Shown here: positions 21,927-32,280 of the stretch, one piece after another
Layout: the number at the start of each line of letters is the position of its first letter
How positions within the stretch are numbered: position 1 is the first letter of the stretch
NCBI GenBank assembly: GCA_948567375.1
Contig: OX419757.1
Span: 55,428,001 to 55,492,000, forward strand
Direction of reading: 5' to 3'
Length of the DNA stretch: 64,000 nucleotides
Origin: Lunularia cruciata
Taxonomy: Eukaryota > Streptophyta > Marchantiopsida > Lunulariales > Lunulariaceae
The notes under the pieces: model-generated
Database searches by the model: none
What the model was told of the DNA's origin: nothing
The model's input: only the letters and a program-made list of their open reading frames with translations
Position numbers and translations under genes: made by a program

Positions 21927-22091
21927 ATGGAGATAATCTTTCAACTTATGGATAAACTATCCATGAGAGTTAGATTAATATGCACTCTAGGATTTGATGT
22001 TGCTATAGAAATCTTGGAGCAACCTGAACCTTTTGTGTTCCCTAGAGTGGATTATTCTCAGATGGTGTTAGTCATGTATATACTCTATTAG
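21927..22091 (+). CDS. D1 leader ORF, copy 2 (54 aa)
   Basis: ATG at 21,927, two bases after the ORF1 stop; TAG at 22,089-22,091. The core is SMRVRLICTLGFDVAIEI, then EPFVFPRVDYSQMVLVMYI. Alignment with copy 1 shows shared MR..L...LG and P-F-V-(Y/F)-P-x-V-x-Y positions. It ends 73 bp before the gag-pol ATG. The two copies bracket ORF1, so the domain was duplicated within the leader. Function is unknown. Confidence 0.5.
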   Translation: MEIIFQLMDKLSMRVRLICTLGFDVAIEILEQPEPFVFPRVDYSQMVLVMYILY

Positions 22092-22164
22092 TAATAGAGT
22101 GAGAGAAAAGAAAAGAGGAAAAAAAATAAAAATTGAGAGAAAAGAAAGATAGTGAGGGGTTAAG

Positions 22165-25100
22165 ATGGGGAAACTTTCGGTTTTCTTTGGCAAGGATGGA
22201 GAAGATGTGGAGGCCTTTGTGAGAGACTTCAAGAGAGCTTGCATAGGAAACAATGAGAGGAGGAAGAATGAGTGGGCCTCATTATTACCAGATTTCTTTG
22301 AGGATGCAGCACTTACATGGTATGAGTCAGAATACCAAAAGAGAGAGAGGAGAGAGGGGGAAGAGGAGTCTTGGGAGACTTTGACTTCAGCACTCATTGA
22401 GAACTTTCTTCCTGATGAGAGTTATGAGAGATTGATGAGTGAGGTTACATTTCTCAAGCAAGGAGATGGAGAGAAAGTGAGGGTCTATGTGGAAAGAGTG
22501 GAAAAGTTGGAGTCCAGATTTCGCATAGTGTTGAGGAAGGGTGGGGATGATGTGGAGACTACAATGATTGGCATAGGGGCCATGCTCACCAAGAATTTTG
22601 TGGGAGGATTGAGACCACAAATTAGAAGCAAGGTGAGATATGAGAAACCTTCTTCCAAGGTTGAAGCTATCAAAATCGCAATTCGTATGGAGGAGAGTTT
22701 GGAAGGGGATGAGAGTGATTTGGTGGTGAAGGAGGTTGTGCATCCTCCTCAAGGCTACAAGTATGGTGGAACTTCTGATACTTTGGTGACAAGGGTTGCA
22801 CCACAAGTAGTAGTTGCTCCAGTTCTTGCACCTCCACCAAAAGATCCACTCCAAACCATCACAGAACAACTTGCGGATCTCAAGATCAATGTGGTGCAAT
22901 TATGGGAGAAGAGAGAGGTGGATCAGAATGTAGGGAGAGGGCCTAGGAGTTATGGAAACCATCCATATAGAGGAGGCCAACCAGCCAACAATTTCAATGA
23001 TAGAAATTGTTTTGGTTGTGGGGGAAGAGGCCATATCCAAAGGAATTGCCCAAATTCCACTTACCATGGAGGAAGGGGTTATGAGGGAGCCAATAGAGGG
23101 AAAGAGGGAGGTAGTGAAACCCAAGTGGCTCCTAATCCCAACAAAGGTAAGGGGATAGCATCCATAGATGTGGTTGAGAGCAAGTATGAGAAGGGAGAGT
23201 GCTCAAACTCCAAGGGTCTTAATTTGGAGCTTTTGGCACAAGAGAAGAAGAGAGCTCGTTTTGCAGAGGATGTTCACTCTTCTCAAGGATTTACTTCAAG
23301 CAAGGATACTCCTATGTCTACTAGGAGCACTCGCACCTCAACACCATCAACAACAAAGACTCCAAGGAAGAAGTTGGGGATGGAGGACTTCTTGATCTCC
23401 AAGCAACAATGGAACTACAATGTGTTGGAGGATGTTGGTAGTCACAAGGCTAACATCACAGTGGGCCAATTAATTGCTTTGAACCCTACCTTGAGAAAGG
23501 AGCTTAGAGGTGGTTTGAGTTCTACAAGGAGCAAGAAGAAGAAGAAGGCAAAAGTTCCAATATCAATGGGGGTGGTGGATGCCAAGCCAGCACCATGGGA
23601 AGCTTGTGAATATGCCTCCAAGATTGATGTGAGAGTGAATGGTCACAACATCAAGGATGCATTGGTTGATGGAGGATCAGCAGTGAATGCCATGTCAGAA
23701 AGGTTGATGAAGAAGTTGGGTATGATACCCTCAAGACCTTCAACATTTGTGGTGAGCATGGCAAACAAGCAACAAGTTCGACCAGTAGGGGTGATGGATA
23801 AGGTGGTAGTTTCAGTTATGGGAGTTCAAAATCTCATGACTTTCCAAGTCTTGAAGGATTCAAGCTATGACTTACTTCTTGGGAGGCCATGGTTGAGAGC
23901 AGCACGCACAACTGATCGATGGCACAAAGGGTACTTGAGGATTGGGCCATCAAACCATAGAGTCACTGTTCCTGTGACTAACACCACCAACACTTCACAT
24001 TCAGATACCCCATCTTCTGATTATTGGGAATCTGATTCTGAAGGAGGAGCTTCAGGTGTGGACACAAGCATGGAAGAGGAGACTTCCACGGAGGAGGATG
24101 AATCTGAATCTGATTCAGATGTGTATCCTTTGTGTGCTATGGATTTTGCACCTAAGCCAGAGGTTTTGAAGGACCCAGATAAATCACCATTGACACTTGA
24201 GGAGGTAGAGAGAAGGTTATCTACCCTCAAGTATGGCCCAAATGTTACCAAGGAGGAGAAGGTGAGATTTGAGGAGATTTTCCGCAAGTTCATCCATGTG
24301 TTTGCTTTTAGTTACAAGGATTTGAAGGAAGTCACCTTGGAGGAGCACAAGATAGAGGTGGAGTCACATGCAAGACCAATCCGCCAAAAGCAACGTCGCA
24401 TTAGCCCACCAATATCTTTGGTTGTGAAGGAGGAGATTGATAAGCTCAAGGAGGCTGGATTTATCTTTGAGGTGGAGAATTCAGAATGGGTGTCTCCAAT
24501 TGTCATTGTGAAGAAAAAGAATGGCAAGCTTCGGGTATGTGTGGATTACAAGAAGCTCAATGCTGTTACCAAGAAGGACTACTACCCATTGCCATTCATT
24601 GATGAGATCTTGGAGGAGGTTGCAGGTCATGAGAGGTACAGTTTTGGAGATGGTTATAGTGGATATAACCAAATAAAGATTGCACCAGAGCATCAACAAC
24701 TCACCACATTCACCACACCTTGGGGAACTTACGCTTTCAAGGTCATGCCTTTTGGGCTTTGCAATGCTCCAGCCACATTCCAACGGTTCATGAACAAGGT
24801 ATTTGAACCTTTCATTGGGAAATTTGTGAGAGATTTCATTGATGACTTTTGTGTCTATGGGAGCAAGGAGGAGCACTTTGAGCACCTAATCAAAGTCTTG
24901 CAACGCTTGGATGAGGCAAATGCATCACTCAACCCAGAGAAGTGCATTTTTGGATGTGAAGAAGGTCTACTTTTGGGGCACATCATCTCCAAGGATGGAA
25001 TAGCAGTTGATCTTGAGAAGGTGAGGAAAATCTCAGACCTTCCATTCCCTTCAAGCTTGACAAAGTTATGCCAATTCTTGGGAATGGTTGGGTACTATAG

Positions 25101-26991
25101 GAGGTTCATCTTCTCATTTTCCAACAAGGCTTATGCATTGACCATCTACATGAAGAAGGGTGTAGATTACATGGTGATTTTGGAAGACAAGGAGGCTCTC
25201 AAAGCTTTTGAGGAGCTCAAGCAATCCCTTGTTGTAGCTCCAATTCTTGCTAAACCTGATTGGAGTAAGCCTTTCATCCTCTACACTGATGCTTCTAATG
25301 TAGCTATAGGATGCACTCTTAGTCAATTAGACCAAGATGGGCATGATCATCCAATAGCTTATGCTAGTAGGCAGATGGTTTCAGCAGAGAAGAACTACTC
25401 TGTCACAGAGAGAGAAGGGTTGGCAGTGATCTTTGGTCTCAAGAAGTTTAGACACTACTTGATTGGAGGGAAAGCCACAATTGTCACGGATCACAAGGCT
25501 TTGAAGTACATCTTCAACAAGCCTAATGTTGAAGGGAGACTAGCAAGGTGGATGATACTCTTGTCTGAGTATGACTACACAATTGAGGATAGGCCAGGAA
25601 AGAAACATGCAAATGCTGATTTGTTATCTAGAGCCTATGATCATGATGGAGATGAGCCAGTAGATGATTCCTTCCCGGATGAGGAGCTCATGACAATCTC
25701 AGTCACTCAAGAGATTCCAATGGAGTACAAGGAGATTGTGGATTTTGTGACAAGAGGTAACTATCCAGAAGGGATGCATGCTAGGGAGAGGAAGGCCCTT
25801 GCAGCAAGATCTAGACCTTACACAATGGTGGAGGATATTCTTTTTCACCAAGGAGCAGATGGTCTACTTCGAAGAGCAGTGGGTAAGGAAGAGTCTATCC
25901 TACTCATAAAGGAGTTTCATGAAGGTTTAGTATGTGGAGGACACTTTGCAGGAAAGGTGACTGCTTTCAAGATTCTAGATGCAGGTTACCATTGGAGAGG
26001 GATTTTCAAGGATTGTCTTGATTATTGCAAAACTTGTCATGTTTGTCAAGCTTTTGTTAGAAAGTCTACATCCACTCCACCACTTAGATCAATTCCATTG
26101 CTAGGACCCTTTGAGAAGTGGGGAATTGATTTTGTAGGACCTCTCAATAGAACCCCAAGGAACAATCGGTACATTGTGGTAGTTACTGATTACCTTACCA
26201 AGTGGGTTGAGGCTAGACCATTGAGGGACAAGAATGAAGATGAAGTGGGTAGATTTCTTTATGAACGCATTATCACTAGGTTTGGATGCCCTTTGGAGTT
26301 GGTTTCTGATAGAGGAGGAGAGTTTACAGGAAGCATTACTACAGCCATGCTACGACATTTCTCTATCACACATAGAGTAACTACATCCTATAAGCCAAAT
26401 TCCAATGGCTTGGCAGAGAGAACCAATCAGACCTTGTGCATGATGTTGGCCAAAGATGCAGAAATGGAGGGGGCTAAACATCATTGGGACAAGAGGATTC
26501 ATGTAGTTTTGTGGGAGTATAGGACAACCATGAAGACTTCCACTGGATATTCTCCATTCCAATTGGTGTATGGTATTGAGTCTACCTTACCTATTCACTT
26601 TGATCTTCCTACCTTCCAAAGCATTCATAGGAGATTGAAGAAAGCACAAGGAAGTGATGCAGAGAAGTCAAGGAAGGATCAACTCATGGAGTTGGAAGAG
26701 GCAAGAGCAGTTGCTATGGTTCGAGTGGAGCAAGCCCAAAGGAAACAAAAGGAGAGCTATGACAAGAGGCAAGGCAAGAAGAAGGTGGAGCCTTTCAAAG
26801 AAGGTGATTGGGTAATGTTGTTTGATTCCATTCGATTCAAGAGAGTACAAAAGAAGTTTTTGCCTAAGTACTTTGGACCTTTCATAGTAGAGAAGGTGTG
26901 GGGAAATTACACTTATGATCTCAAGGAGTTGGGAGGAAGACACTTTGATAGGATTAACCATGATAAGTTGAAGATGTACCATAGAAGGTAG
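22165..26991 (+). CDS. D1 gag-pol polyprotein (1608 aa), intact
   Basis: It is a single frame from ATG 22,165 to TAG 26,991. The gag core covers roughly residues 1-200 (EDAALTWYESEY). The zinc knuckle CFGCGGRGHIQRNC is at residues 282-295. The aspartic protease active site DGGS starts at residue 502 and the domain ends YDLLLGRPWL. Reverse transcriptase shows LRVCVDYKKLN, DGYSGYNQI, MPFGLCNAPATFQRF and the catalytic FIDD at 891-894. RNase H shows LYTDASN, EREGLA and VTDHKAL. Integrase has a zinc domain (HEGLVCGGH ... CKTCHVC) and the triad IDFVGPL, SDRGGEF, NGLAERTNQ. The C-terminus (GPFIVEKV ... DKLKMYHRR) has no chromodomain. Gag and pol are fused without frameshift, so relative dosage is not set by frameshifting. 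The DGG instead of DTG/DSG protease motif occurs in Tat-type plant elements. Confidence 0.95.
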   Translation: MGKLSVFFGKDGEDVEAFVRDFKRACIGNNERRKNEWASLLPDFFEDAALTWYESEYQKRERREGEEESWETLTSALIENFLPDESYERLMSEVTFLKQGDGEKVRVYVERVEKLESRFRIVLRKGGDDVETTMIGIGAMLTKNFVGGLRPQIRSKVRYEKPSSKVEAIKIAIRMEESLEGDESDLVVKEVVHPPQGYKYGGTSDTLVTRVAPQVVVAPVLAPPPKDPLQTITEQLADLKINVVQLWEKREVDQNVGRGPRSYGNHPYRGGQPANNFNDRNCFGCGGRGHIQRNCPNSTYHGGRGYEGANRGKEGGSETQVAPNPNKGKGIASIDVVESKYEKGECSNSKGLNLELLAQEKKRARFAEDVHSSQGFTSSKDTPMSTRSTRTSTPSTTKTPRKKLGMEDFLISKQQWNYNVLEDVGSHKANITVGQLIALNPTLRKELRGGLSSTRSKKKKKAKVPISMGVVDAKPAPWEACEYASKIDVRVNGHNIKDALVDGGSAVNAMSERLMKKLGMIPSRPSTFVVSMANKQQVRPVGVMDKVVVSVMGVQNLMTFQVLKDSSYDLLLGRPWLRAARTTDRWHKGYLRIGPSNHRVTVPVTNTTNTSHSDTPSSDYWESDSEGGASGVDTSMEEETSTEEDESESDSDVYPLCAMDFAPKPEVLKDPDKSPLTLEEVERRLSTLKYGPNVTKEEKVRFEEIFRKFIHVFAFSYKDLKEVTLEEHKIEVESHARPIRQKQRRISPPISLVVKEEIDKLKEAGFIFEVENSEWVSPIVIVKKKNGKLRVCVDYKKLNAVTKKDYYPLPFIDEILEEVAGHERYSFGDGYSGYNQIKIAPEHQQLTTFTTPWGTYAFKVMPFGLCNAPATFQRFMNKVFEPFIGKFVRDFIDDFCVYGSKEEHFEHLIKVLQRLDEANASLNPEKCIFGCEEGLLLGHIISKDGIAVDLEKVRKISDLPFPSSLTKLCQFLGMVGYYRRFIFSFSNKAYALTIYMKKGVDYMVILEDKEALKAFEELKQSLVVAPILAKPDWSKPFILYTDASNVAIGCTLSQLDQDGHDHPIAYASRQMVSAEKNYSVTEREGLAVIFGLKKFRHYLIGGKATIVTDHKALKYIFNKPNVEGRLARWMILLSEYDYTIEDRPGKKHANADLLSRAYDHDGDEPVDDSFPDEELMTISVTQEIPMEYKEIVDFVTRGNYPEGMHARERKALAARSRPYTMVEDILFHQGADGLLRRAVGKEESILLIKEFHEGLVCGGHFAGKVTAFKILDAGYHWRGIFKDCLDYCKTCHVCQAFVRKSTSTPPLRSIPLLGPFEKWGIDFVGPLNRTPRNNRYIVVVTDYLTKWVEARPLRDKNEDEVGRFLYERIITRFGCPLELVSDRGGEFTGSITTAMLRHFSITHRVTTSYKPNSNGLAERTNQTLCMMLAKDAEMEGAKHHWDKRIHVVLWEYRTTMKTSTGYSPFQLVYGIESTLPIHFDLPTFQSIHRRLKKAQGSDAEKSRKDQLMELEEARAVAMVRVEQAQRKQKESYDKRQGKKKVEPFKEGDWVMLFDSIRFKRVQKKFLPKYFGPFIVEKVWGNYTYDLKELGGRHFDRINHDKLKMYHRR

Positions 26992-27000
26992 AGAGACCTT

Positions 27001-27039
27001 CACTTTGAGGACAAAGTGAAAACTTAGTCCGGGGGTAAA
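27001..27039 (+). other. Polypurine tract of D1
   Basis: The sequence before the 3' LTR, CTTTGAGGACAAAGTGAAAA then CTTAGTCCGGGGGTAAA, ends in a GGGGGTAAA purine tract directly abutting TGTAACA. Similar GGACAAG..GGGGG tracts precede many plant gypsy 3' LTRs. Confidence 0.7.
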
Positions 27040-27731
27040 TGTAACACTCATTTGTGCATGTGTGTGGTATTGTGATATTTAGCTTGGTATTACAAGTACT
27101 TAAGAGATATTATTTATATAGAGATAAAGGATGGTTCTATATTAGTCATGGTTAGCTAAAGTTAGTCATAGCTAAGATAGATGGGACCTTACTTTAGAGG
27201 AAGTAGAAAAGATGAGCACCACTATTTTGGATTTTAGTGTGTTGACTTGGTATTATTCCTAGGTGTTTGGCTTTGGGGAAAGAGTTGAGAACTCTTGGGC
27301 CCGCAAGCCTTTTTGTTTTGGATTCTTCTTTAGTCCAAGGATAGCCCATGTGAAGGAATCCTTGCTTTAGTGGTTGGGTCAAGATAAGACCACATGCTTA
27401 GGGGAATATGCCCATGTGAATGGATATTCCTTTCTACTTTTTGACTTTACTTGACTTTTAGTCTAGTAACTTGAGTTACTACGGTAATTAGTAACTTTGG
27501 TACGTAACTATTTCACAAGTATATAAACAAGGAGTGAGGAGGTACTCATCATCCTTTCATTTGCAACTATCTCTCTCTCATTGAGTTCTCTAGTGAGCAA
27601 TGTCTTGAGTCTTGGAGTGTTAGCCTTGGAGGAATATGATGGAGTTGGGGTTCCTTGCCTTCTTAGTCCATGGTGCGCTACCATAATAGCCATCAGAGGT
27701 TCATCCTGAGTGAGAGACAGGCCGGCTCACA
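27040..27731 (+). repeat. 3' LTR of D1
   Basis: It is 692 bp, the same length as the 5' LTR, with about four single-base differences (roughly 99.4% identity by eye). It ends GCCGGCTCACA, followed by the GGCC target duplication. Confidence 0.95.
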
Positions 27732-28175
27732 GGCCAAGGTCAAGGTCTACGTCTTGGAGAATGTCTCTTTGATGGGTGGTTCTCATACATGGGTGGTGGC
27801 AAGTACACACCAAGTCCATTCTTAGATGGGACCTACCATGTTGTTGGATGAAGGTGAGATCATGGGCTCATCATCTTTGTCTTTGGTGGATGAATCTCTT
27901 ACCTAGAGAAGTTCTACAATGTGTTTATGATGAGATTCAACAATTAGACCACCTTATTAATGATGAAATTTGGATGTTAGGCGCCAACCTCAGACAATGG
28001 TAGTGGTTGATAGGTCACTTATGACAATGGTGAACCTTGTTGGACATCCCAAAGTAGCTTTACTCACACTTATTGAGTTTCCCAAGCTCCCATGCTTTTT
28101 AAGAAGGTGTTCTTGGACTTATTTGGGACTCACAATTACAATAGTTGGTGGAACCCAACGCCATGAAAGGAAGCG
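27732..28175 (+). pseudogene. Element E methyltransferase-like domain, part 2 (motif VI and target-recognition region)
   Basis: The reading resumes directly after D1. VKVYVLENVSLMGGSH spans about 27,739-27,786, with Glu-Asn-Val at 27,757-27,765. E-N-V is the motif VI signature of C5 methyltransferases, whose Glu contacts the target cytosine. Further on, HQVHS and TMLLDEGEI (about 27,811-27,862) and VNLVGHPKVALLTLIEFPKL (about 28,031-28,090) correspond to the variable and pre-motif IX region. The last readable segment, RHERKR (about 28,158-28,175), leads into the C-terminal E-R-x-R..M-G-F motif, which is split by A2. Stops and frame changes occur. Confidence 0.55.
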
Positions 28176-28588
28176 TGTAACAATATGGAGTTTAGTGATG
28201 AAGTTAATTAAGGCTAATGAAGTAGCAAATAGAAAAAATTAGCCTAGAATATTCCAAAAGCATCTAAGAAACTTCTTGGGATGCTTCTTGGCTAGCTTAA
28301 CTTGCACCCTAAGTGGGTAGTATCTAGAAGGAAGCTTCTAGAAGCTTCCAACTAGCTTAGCTTGCATGCCAAGTAAAAAACGTCTAGAAGGAAGCTTCTT
28401 GAGAAGCTTTCCGGGTAACTTGGCTTACATTCTAATAAAGTGACTTAAGGAAGCTTTTAAAGGCCTTATATACTCCCTATAAATACCAAAGCCAAAGCTC
28501 ATGCTAGGCATTTGAAGTTTCACTCATTCAAGTGTTCCAATGTGAGCTCCCATTCTCTTATTTCTCTCCTTGATCTTGGTGTTTTACA
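28176..28588 (+). repeat. 5' LTR of A2 (413 bp)
   Basis: It runs from TGTAACAATATGGAG to TTGGTGTTTTACA. TATA box TATAAATA is at 28,478-28,485. The central part holds repeated AAGGAAGCTTCT(A/T)GA blocks. The primer-binding site TTGGTATCAGAGC follows at 28,589-28,601 and matches the initiator-Met tRNA type well. Confidence 0.9.
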
Positions 28589-28601
28589 TTGGTATCAGAG
28601 C

Positions 28602-30220
28602 AAGAATGAGATGGATAGAGTTTATTGACCATCAAATCCATTTTTGCCAAACCATTGGGATTTTATGTTTAAATACTACCAAAACATTATTTCACATAGT
28701 TCATCATCTCACGCTTTGGGCAAGATCTTTTGAATACAATCACCTTGTTTGAAGAACCTAGTACCTTGGTACTTCCAATTGTAACTTGTGGAGAATAATG
28801 GATGTGTTGCATCTATGTACTAATAAATTAGATAGATTGGGTGTGGTATGATAGAATAGTAACCATGTCAGCTATGCTTGAGGTTATCATTGTTATGCAA
28901 TAGCAAATTGAGCACCTTACTTGATTATTGGATGAACAAGATCATTGACAACAAGAGCATGTAGAGAGAGTACCAGTTCAAGAAGGAGAAGACCAAATGT
29001 GATTTCAAACCCAAGGTTTTTGAAGACAAGAATCTTCCAAGTGTAGTAGAGAATTTTGTGTTTGACTACAAATGTTATTTCAAGGCTACCAATATTCAAG
29101 AAAATGGAAATAGATTCTCTTGGCTTCCAACCAATTGGATAGAGCAAAGATAGCTAGCTATGATAGCAACTCTAAGTAGAACAAGCTGAACGGACAATTG
29201 TTACACCAATCTTGACATGAGCAAAATCTAAGAGTGCAATAATTGGTCAATTCCAAGCTATAAATACCACATGAGCTACATGTGATAGGTTGGCAAAATT
29301 GAAGCAAATTGGCTTTGTAAGAAGTTACATCATGCAATTCCAAAACACTATCATGCAAATTTCAAATATACTAGAAGGTGAAGCTTTGGATCAATTTGTG
29401 AGGGGCTTGAAGTCATGAACCAAATTAGAGGTAACTATGCGGGAGCCACAACACTTGGAAGAAGCCATGTAGTTGGCCAAACACTTTGATTCCTTGGTTG
29501 CAACAACTTGGTCTTGACCTTGACCTCCACAAAACCTACCAGTACACTACACACGGGTGGAAGAATTGACACCAATGGGGATTGATGCCATTTAACGAAG
29601 ACTAGTTGACACTACAAATCAAGAAAAATTGTGACAAAATGGTAGTTTTTTTATTATCACCAAATTGGACATCACATTGCTAAATGTCCACTCAAGAATG
29701 AGCAATCTCAACAAGTTGCCCAGATGGAGTTTGTGGAGCAAAATGATCAAGGAAAGAAGGAATCTCAATAAGAGATTTTGAGCCGCCTATTAGAAATTTG
29801 ATTCATTCCAATGGGATTGAAGGCTTGACTTATGCAAGGTTACTTCACTTGCAAGGTATGATATCTGATTGTGGTTGTAGAATTTTGGGTAATTTGGGAA
29901 GTTCAAAAAATTGTTTGTCCATGCATTTAGCAAAGGAATTATATATTCCTATCAAGCCAATAATTGGAAGTGGATTGATGAGAGTAAATGGTAGAAAGGG
30001 TTCTATAATTTTTTACCTTGCATCCTATTACCTTCAAGATTGGGAAAGAATATTTAGAGTGTATGAGATTTGTAGTTGCACCTCTACATTATGATGTCAT
30101 TCTAGGTCTACCTTAGCTTGAACGTCATAAAGTTCAAATTGATTGGAATCGACAATAAATTCAAGTACAACACCAAGGTAGGAATTTCTGATAAGGTTTT
30201 TTGGCACCTTTGAGTAAGAC
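28602..30220 (+). pseudogene. A2 gag and protease, decayed
   Basis: The gag reading at 28.92-29.5 kb parallels A3 57,342-57,900 (VVENFVFDY, then ATNIQE; LEEAM*LAKHFDSLVATT). A degraded zinc knuckle lies near 29,650-29,690 (YYHQIGHHIAKCP; the first Cys pair is lost). Protease-like frame 29,798-30,094 has ILGNLGSSKNCLSMHLAKEL in place of the family's ILVDSxSSDN, so the catalytic Asp is gone. Many stops are present. Confidence 0.7.
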
Positions 30221-30235
30221 ACCTAAGAATAGTCA

Positions 30236-30420
30236 AACCCAAGATGAAAGTTTGTCAGGAAGGTAGCCATAAAATAAGCTTTGAAGTGTGATGAGTCCCA
30301 AGATGGAAAGTTTGTCAAGAAAGCAACCATGGAGCAAGCTTTGAAGAAAGATGAGTCACTAGATGGGAAGTTTGTCAATGAAGCAGCCATAAAATAAAAT
30401 TTGGAGGAAGATGAGTCTAT
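30236..30420 (+). repeat. 60-bp coding tandem repeat of A family (3 units) in A2
   Basis: Units start near 30,241, 30,301 and 30,361 and encode variants of DGKFVKKATMEQALKKDES. They are in register with the arrays in A1 and A3, between protease and reverse transcriptase. Confidence 0.85.
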
Positions 30421-30485
30421 TTTGTGGTGTGGATCAAGCAAATTGCACAAGGAGAATCTGAGGGGAGTCAAGAGCCTCATCAAGC

Positions 30486-32280
30486 ATGGTTGATCAAATA
30501 GTTCACGAGTTTGCGGATATTTTTCTGGATGATCTACCAAAAGGATTACTCTTTAATCATGGTATGCTCTTCAAGATTGAGTTATTGCCAAGGAGTACTC
30601 TAGTGAGTAGACCAATCTATCGACTCTCACCAAAGGAATTGGAGGAGTTGCAAACAACACATATGGAGTTATTGGAGAAGGATCTTATATGACATAGTAC
30701 ATCTCCTTAGGAAGTATTGATACTATTCATTCCAAAGAAGAATGGAGTACTTTGTTTCTATATTGATCATTGTGGGCTTAATAAACAAATAGTGAAGAAC
30801 GCATATCCCTTGCCTCAAATTGATGACTTGCTTGATCAGTTGAGTGGAGCACAATACTTCTCCCAATTGGATCTTTATAACGGCTAATGGAAAATCCTCA
30901 TTGATAGAGAGGATGTGCAAAAATCTGCCTTTTGCACAAGGTATGGGCATTTTGAGTAGAAAGTTCTACCTTTTGGGCTCACTAATGCTCTAGCAGTCTT
31001 CATGGATCAGATGCATCGGGTGTTGGATGGAATATTGGATTGATATGTGGTGGTGTTCTTGGATGACATCTTAATCTATAGCAAGACAAAGGCAAAACAT
31101 ATGAATCACATGCAAGAAGTCCTAAGATGACTATGATAATGGAAATTTTATTGCAAGAAGTTGAAGTGTGCCTTTTGGCAAAAGGAAGTTACCTTCTTGG
31201 ATCACAAGATGTCAACAGAAGGGATCAAAATGGAAGAGGAGAAAATCAAGGCCATGATTGATTGGCCTACTCCAAAAGATACTACAAAAGTACGGGAATT
31301 GTAATGGATTGTCTAATTTTTATTGATGGTTCATCCACTATTATGTCCATGTGGCCGCACCATTAATTAATCTCTTGGGGAAGAACTTGAGTTGTCAATG
31401 GACCACCAAGCACAAAGAAGCATTCCAAAAGTTGAAACATATGGTGTCTTCAAGACCCATTCTTCAACCATATGATCCTCAACTACCTTGTGTGGTTGTT
31501 TTTAATGCTTCTAACTTTGAGATTGGAGTCGTGTTGCAATAGGAATTCCCAAATGGATTACATCCTATTGCCTTTGTGTCTTGTCAACTAGATACAATTG
31601 AAAGGAATTACTCTGCGTGAGATTGGGAACAACTAGCAATGGTATATGCCACCAAGGTATGGAGGCATTATTTTTTTGGCAAACAAGTGATCATGCAAAT
31701 TGATCACAAACCATTGTTGCATACATCACAGTTAGAACACATGAAGAGTCAACATCATCAATAAGAGGAGCAACTCCAATTGTTTGACATCAAGCTTGAA
31801 TACAAACCAAGTTAGATCCATGCCATCTCTGATGCCTTATCACAACGGCCTTATTTGAAGTCTCTTCCGCTCATCACGGGAGCCATTACAATGGTGTCAA
31901 TCAACTCCAAGGTCCAAAATGAGTTTAGGTCAACTCTACAACAAAATCTCTTCTTCCAAATGGTACAAGGTTGGCCTGAACATGCAACAAGGAGTACAAC
32001 ACCTTCTTCTTTAAGGAAGGCCTTTTATTCCATGAGGACCGGATATATGTTGTAGCCAAGGATGATCTCCAAGACTTGTGCATCTCCAAGAAGCCAATGA
32101 CTTACCAATCGCTGGTCACATGGGTGTGGAAAAGATCTTGGGTACCCTCTAATGCCACAAGTGGTGGCCCACATGGCACAAGATGTTTGAGAGTTTGTCC
32201 AATCATGTGAGAGCTACCAACACAACAATGCCAACAACCAAAAACCAAGTAGAATCCTTCAACCACTCCCATTCTATCTG
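30486..32280 (+). pseudogene. A2 reverse transcriptase and RNase H, decayed
   Basis: MVDQIVHEFADIFLDDLPKG opens at 30,486. RPIYRLSPKELEEL, YPLPQIDDLLDQLSGAQYF, LPFGLTNA and VVVFLDDILIYSK (about 31,045-31,085) define the reverse transcriptase. RNase H follows at 31,351-31,740 (PCVVVFNASNFEIGVVLQ; WRHYFFGKQVIMQIDHKPLL). Stops occur every few tens of codons, mostly at positions that are Q, R or W in better copies. Confidence 0.8.

Larger units (their letters stand above)
19899..27731 (+). mobile_element. D1: full-length, young Ty3/gypsy-type element with extra ORFs
   Basis: The element is 7,833 bp with 692-bp LTRs (19,899-20,590 and 27,040-27,731) that differ at about four positions, all transitions. 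It is flanked by GGCC (19,895-19,898 and 27,732-27,735). Internally it has a primer-binding site, a small leader ORF, a zinc-knuckle ORF1, a second leader ORF, one uninterrupted gag-pol frame of 1608 codons and a polypurine tract. No chromodomain is present. The DGGS-type protease, DGYSGYNQ reverse transcriptase motif and Asp-like primer site suggest a non-chromovirus lineage near Tat/Athila. This is the only element in the window that looks potentially autonomous. Confidence 0.95.

Noticed and set aside
22387-22899. 170-codon minus-strand frame in D1
   Set aside because: Antisense shadow of intact gag; no motif.
19899-27731. Endogenous pararetrovirus (caulimovirid) instead of an LTR element
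   Set aside because: Paired LTRs, target duplication, an integrase and protease-RT-RNase H-integrase order are present, and no movement protein is seen.
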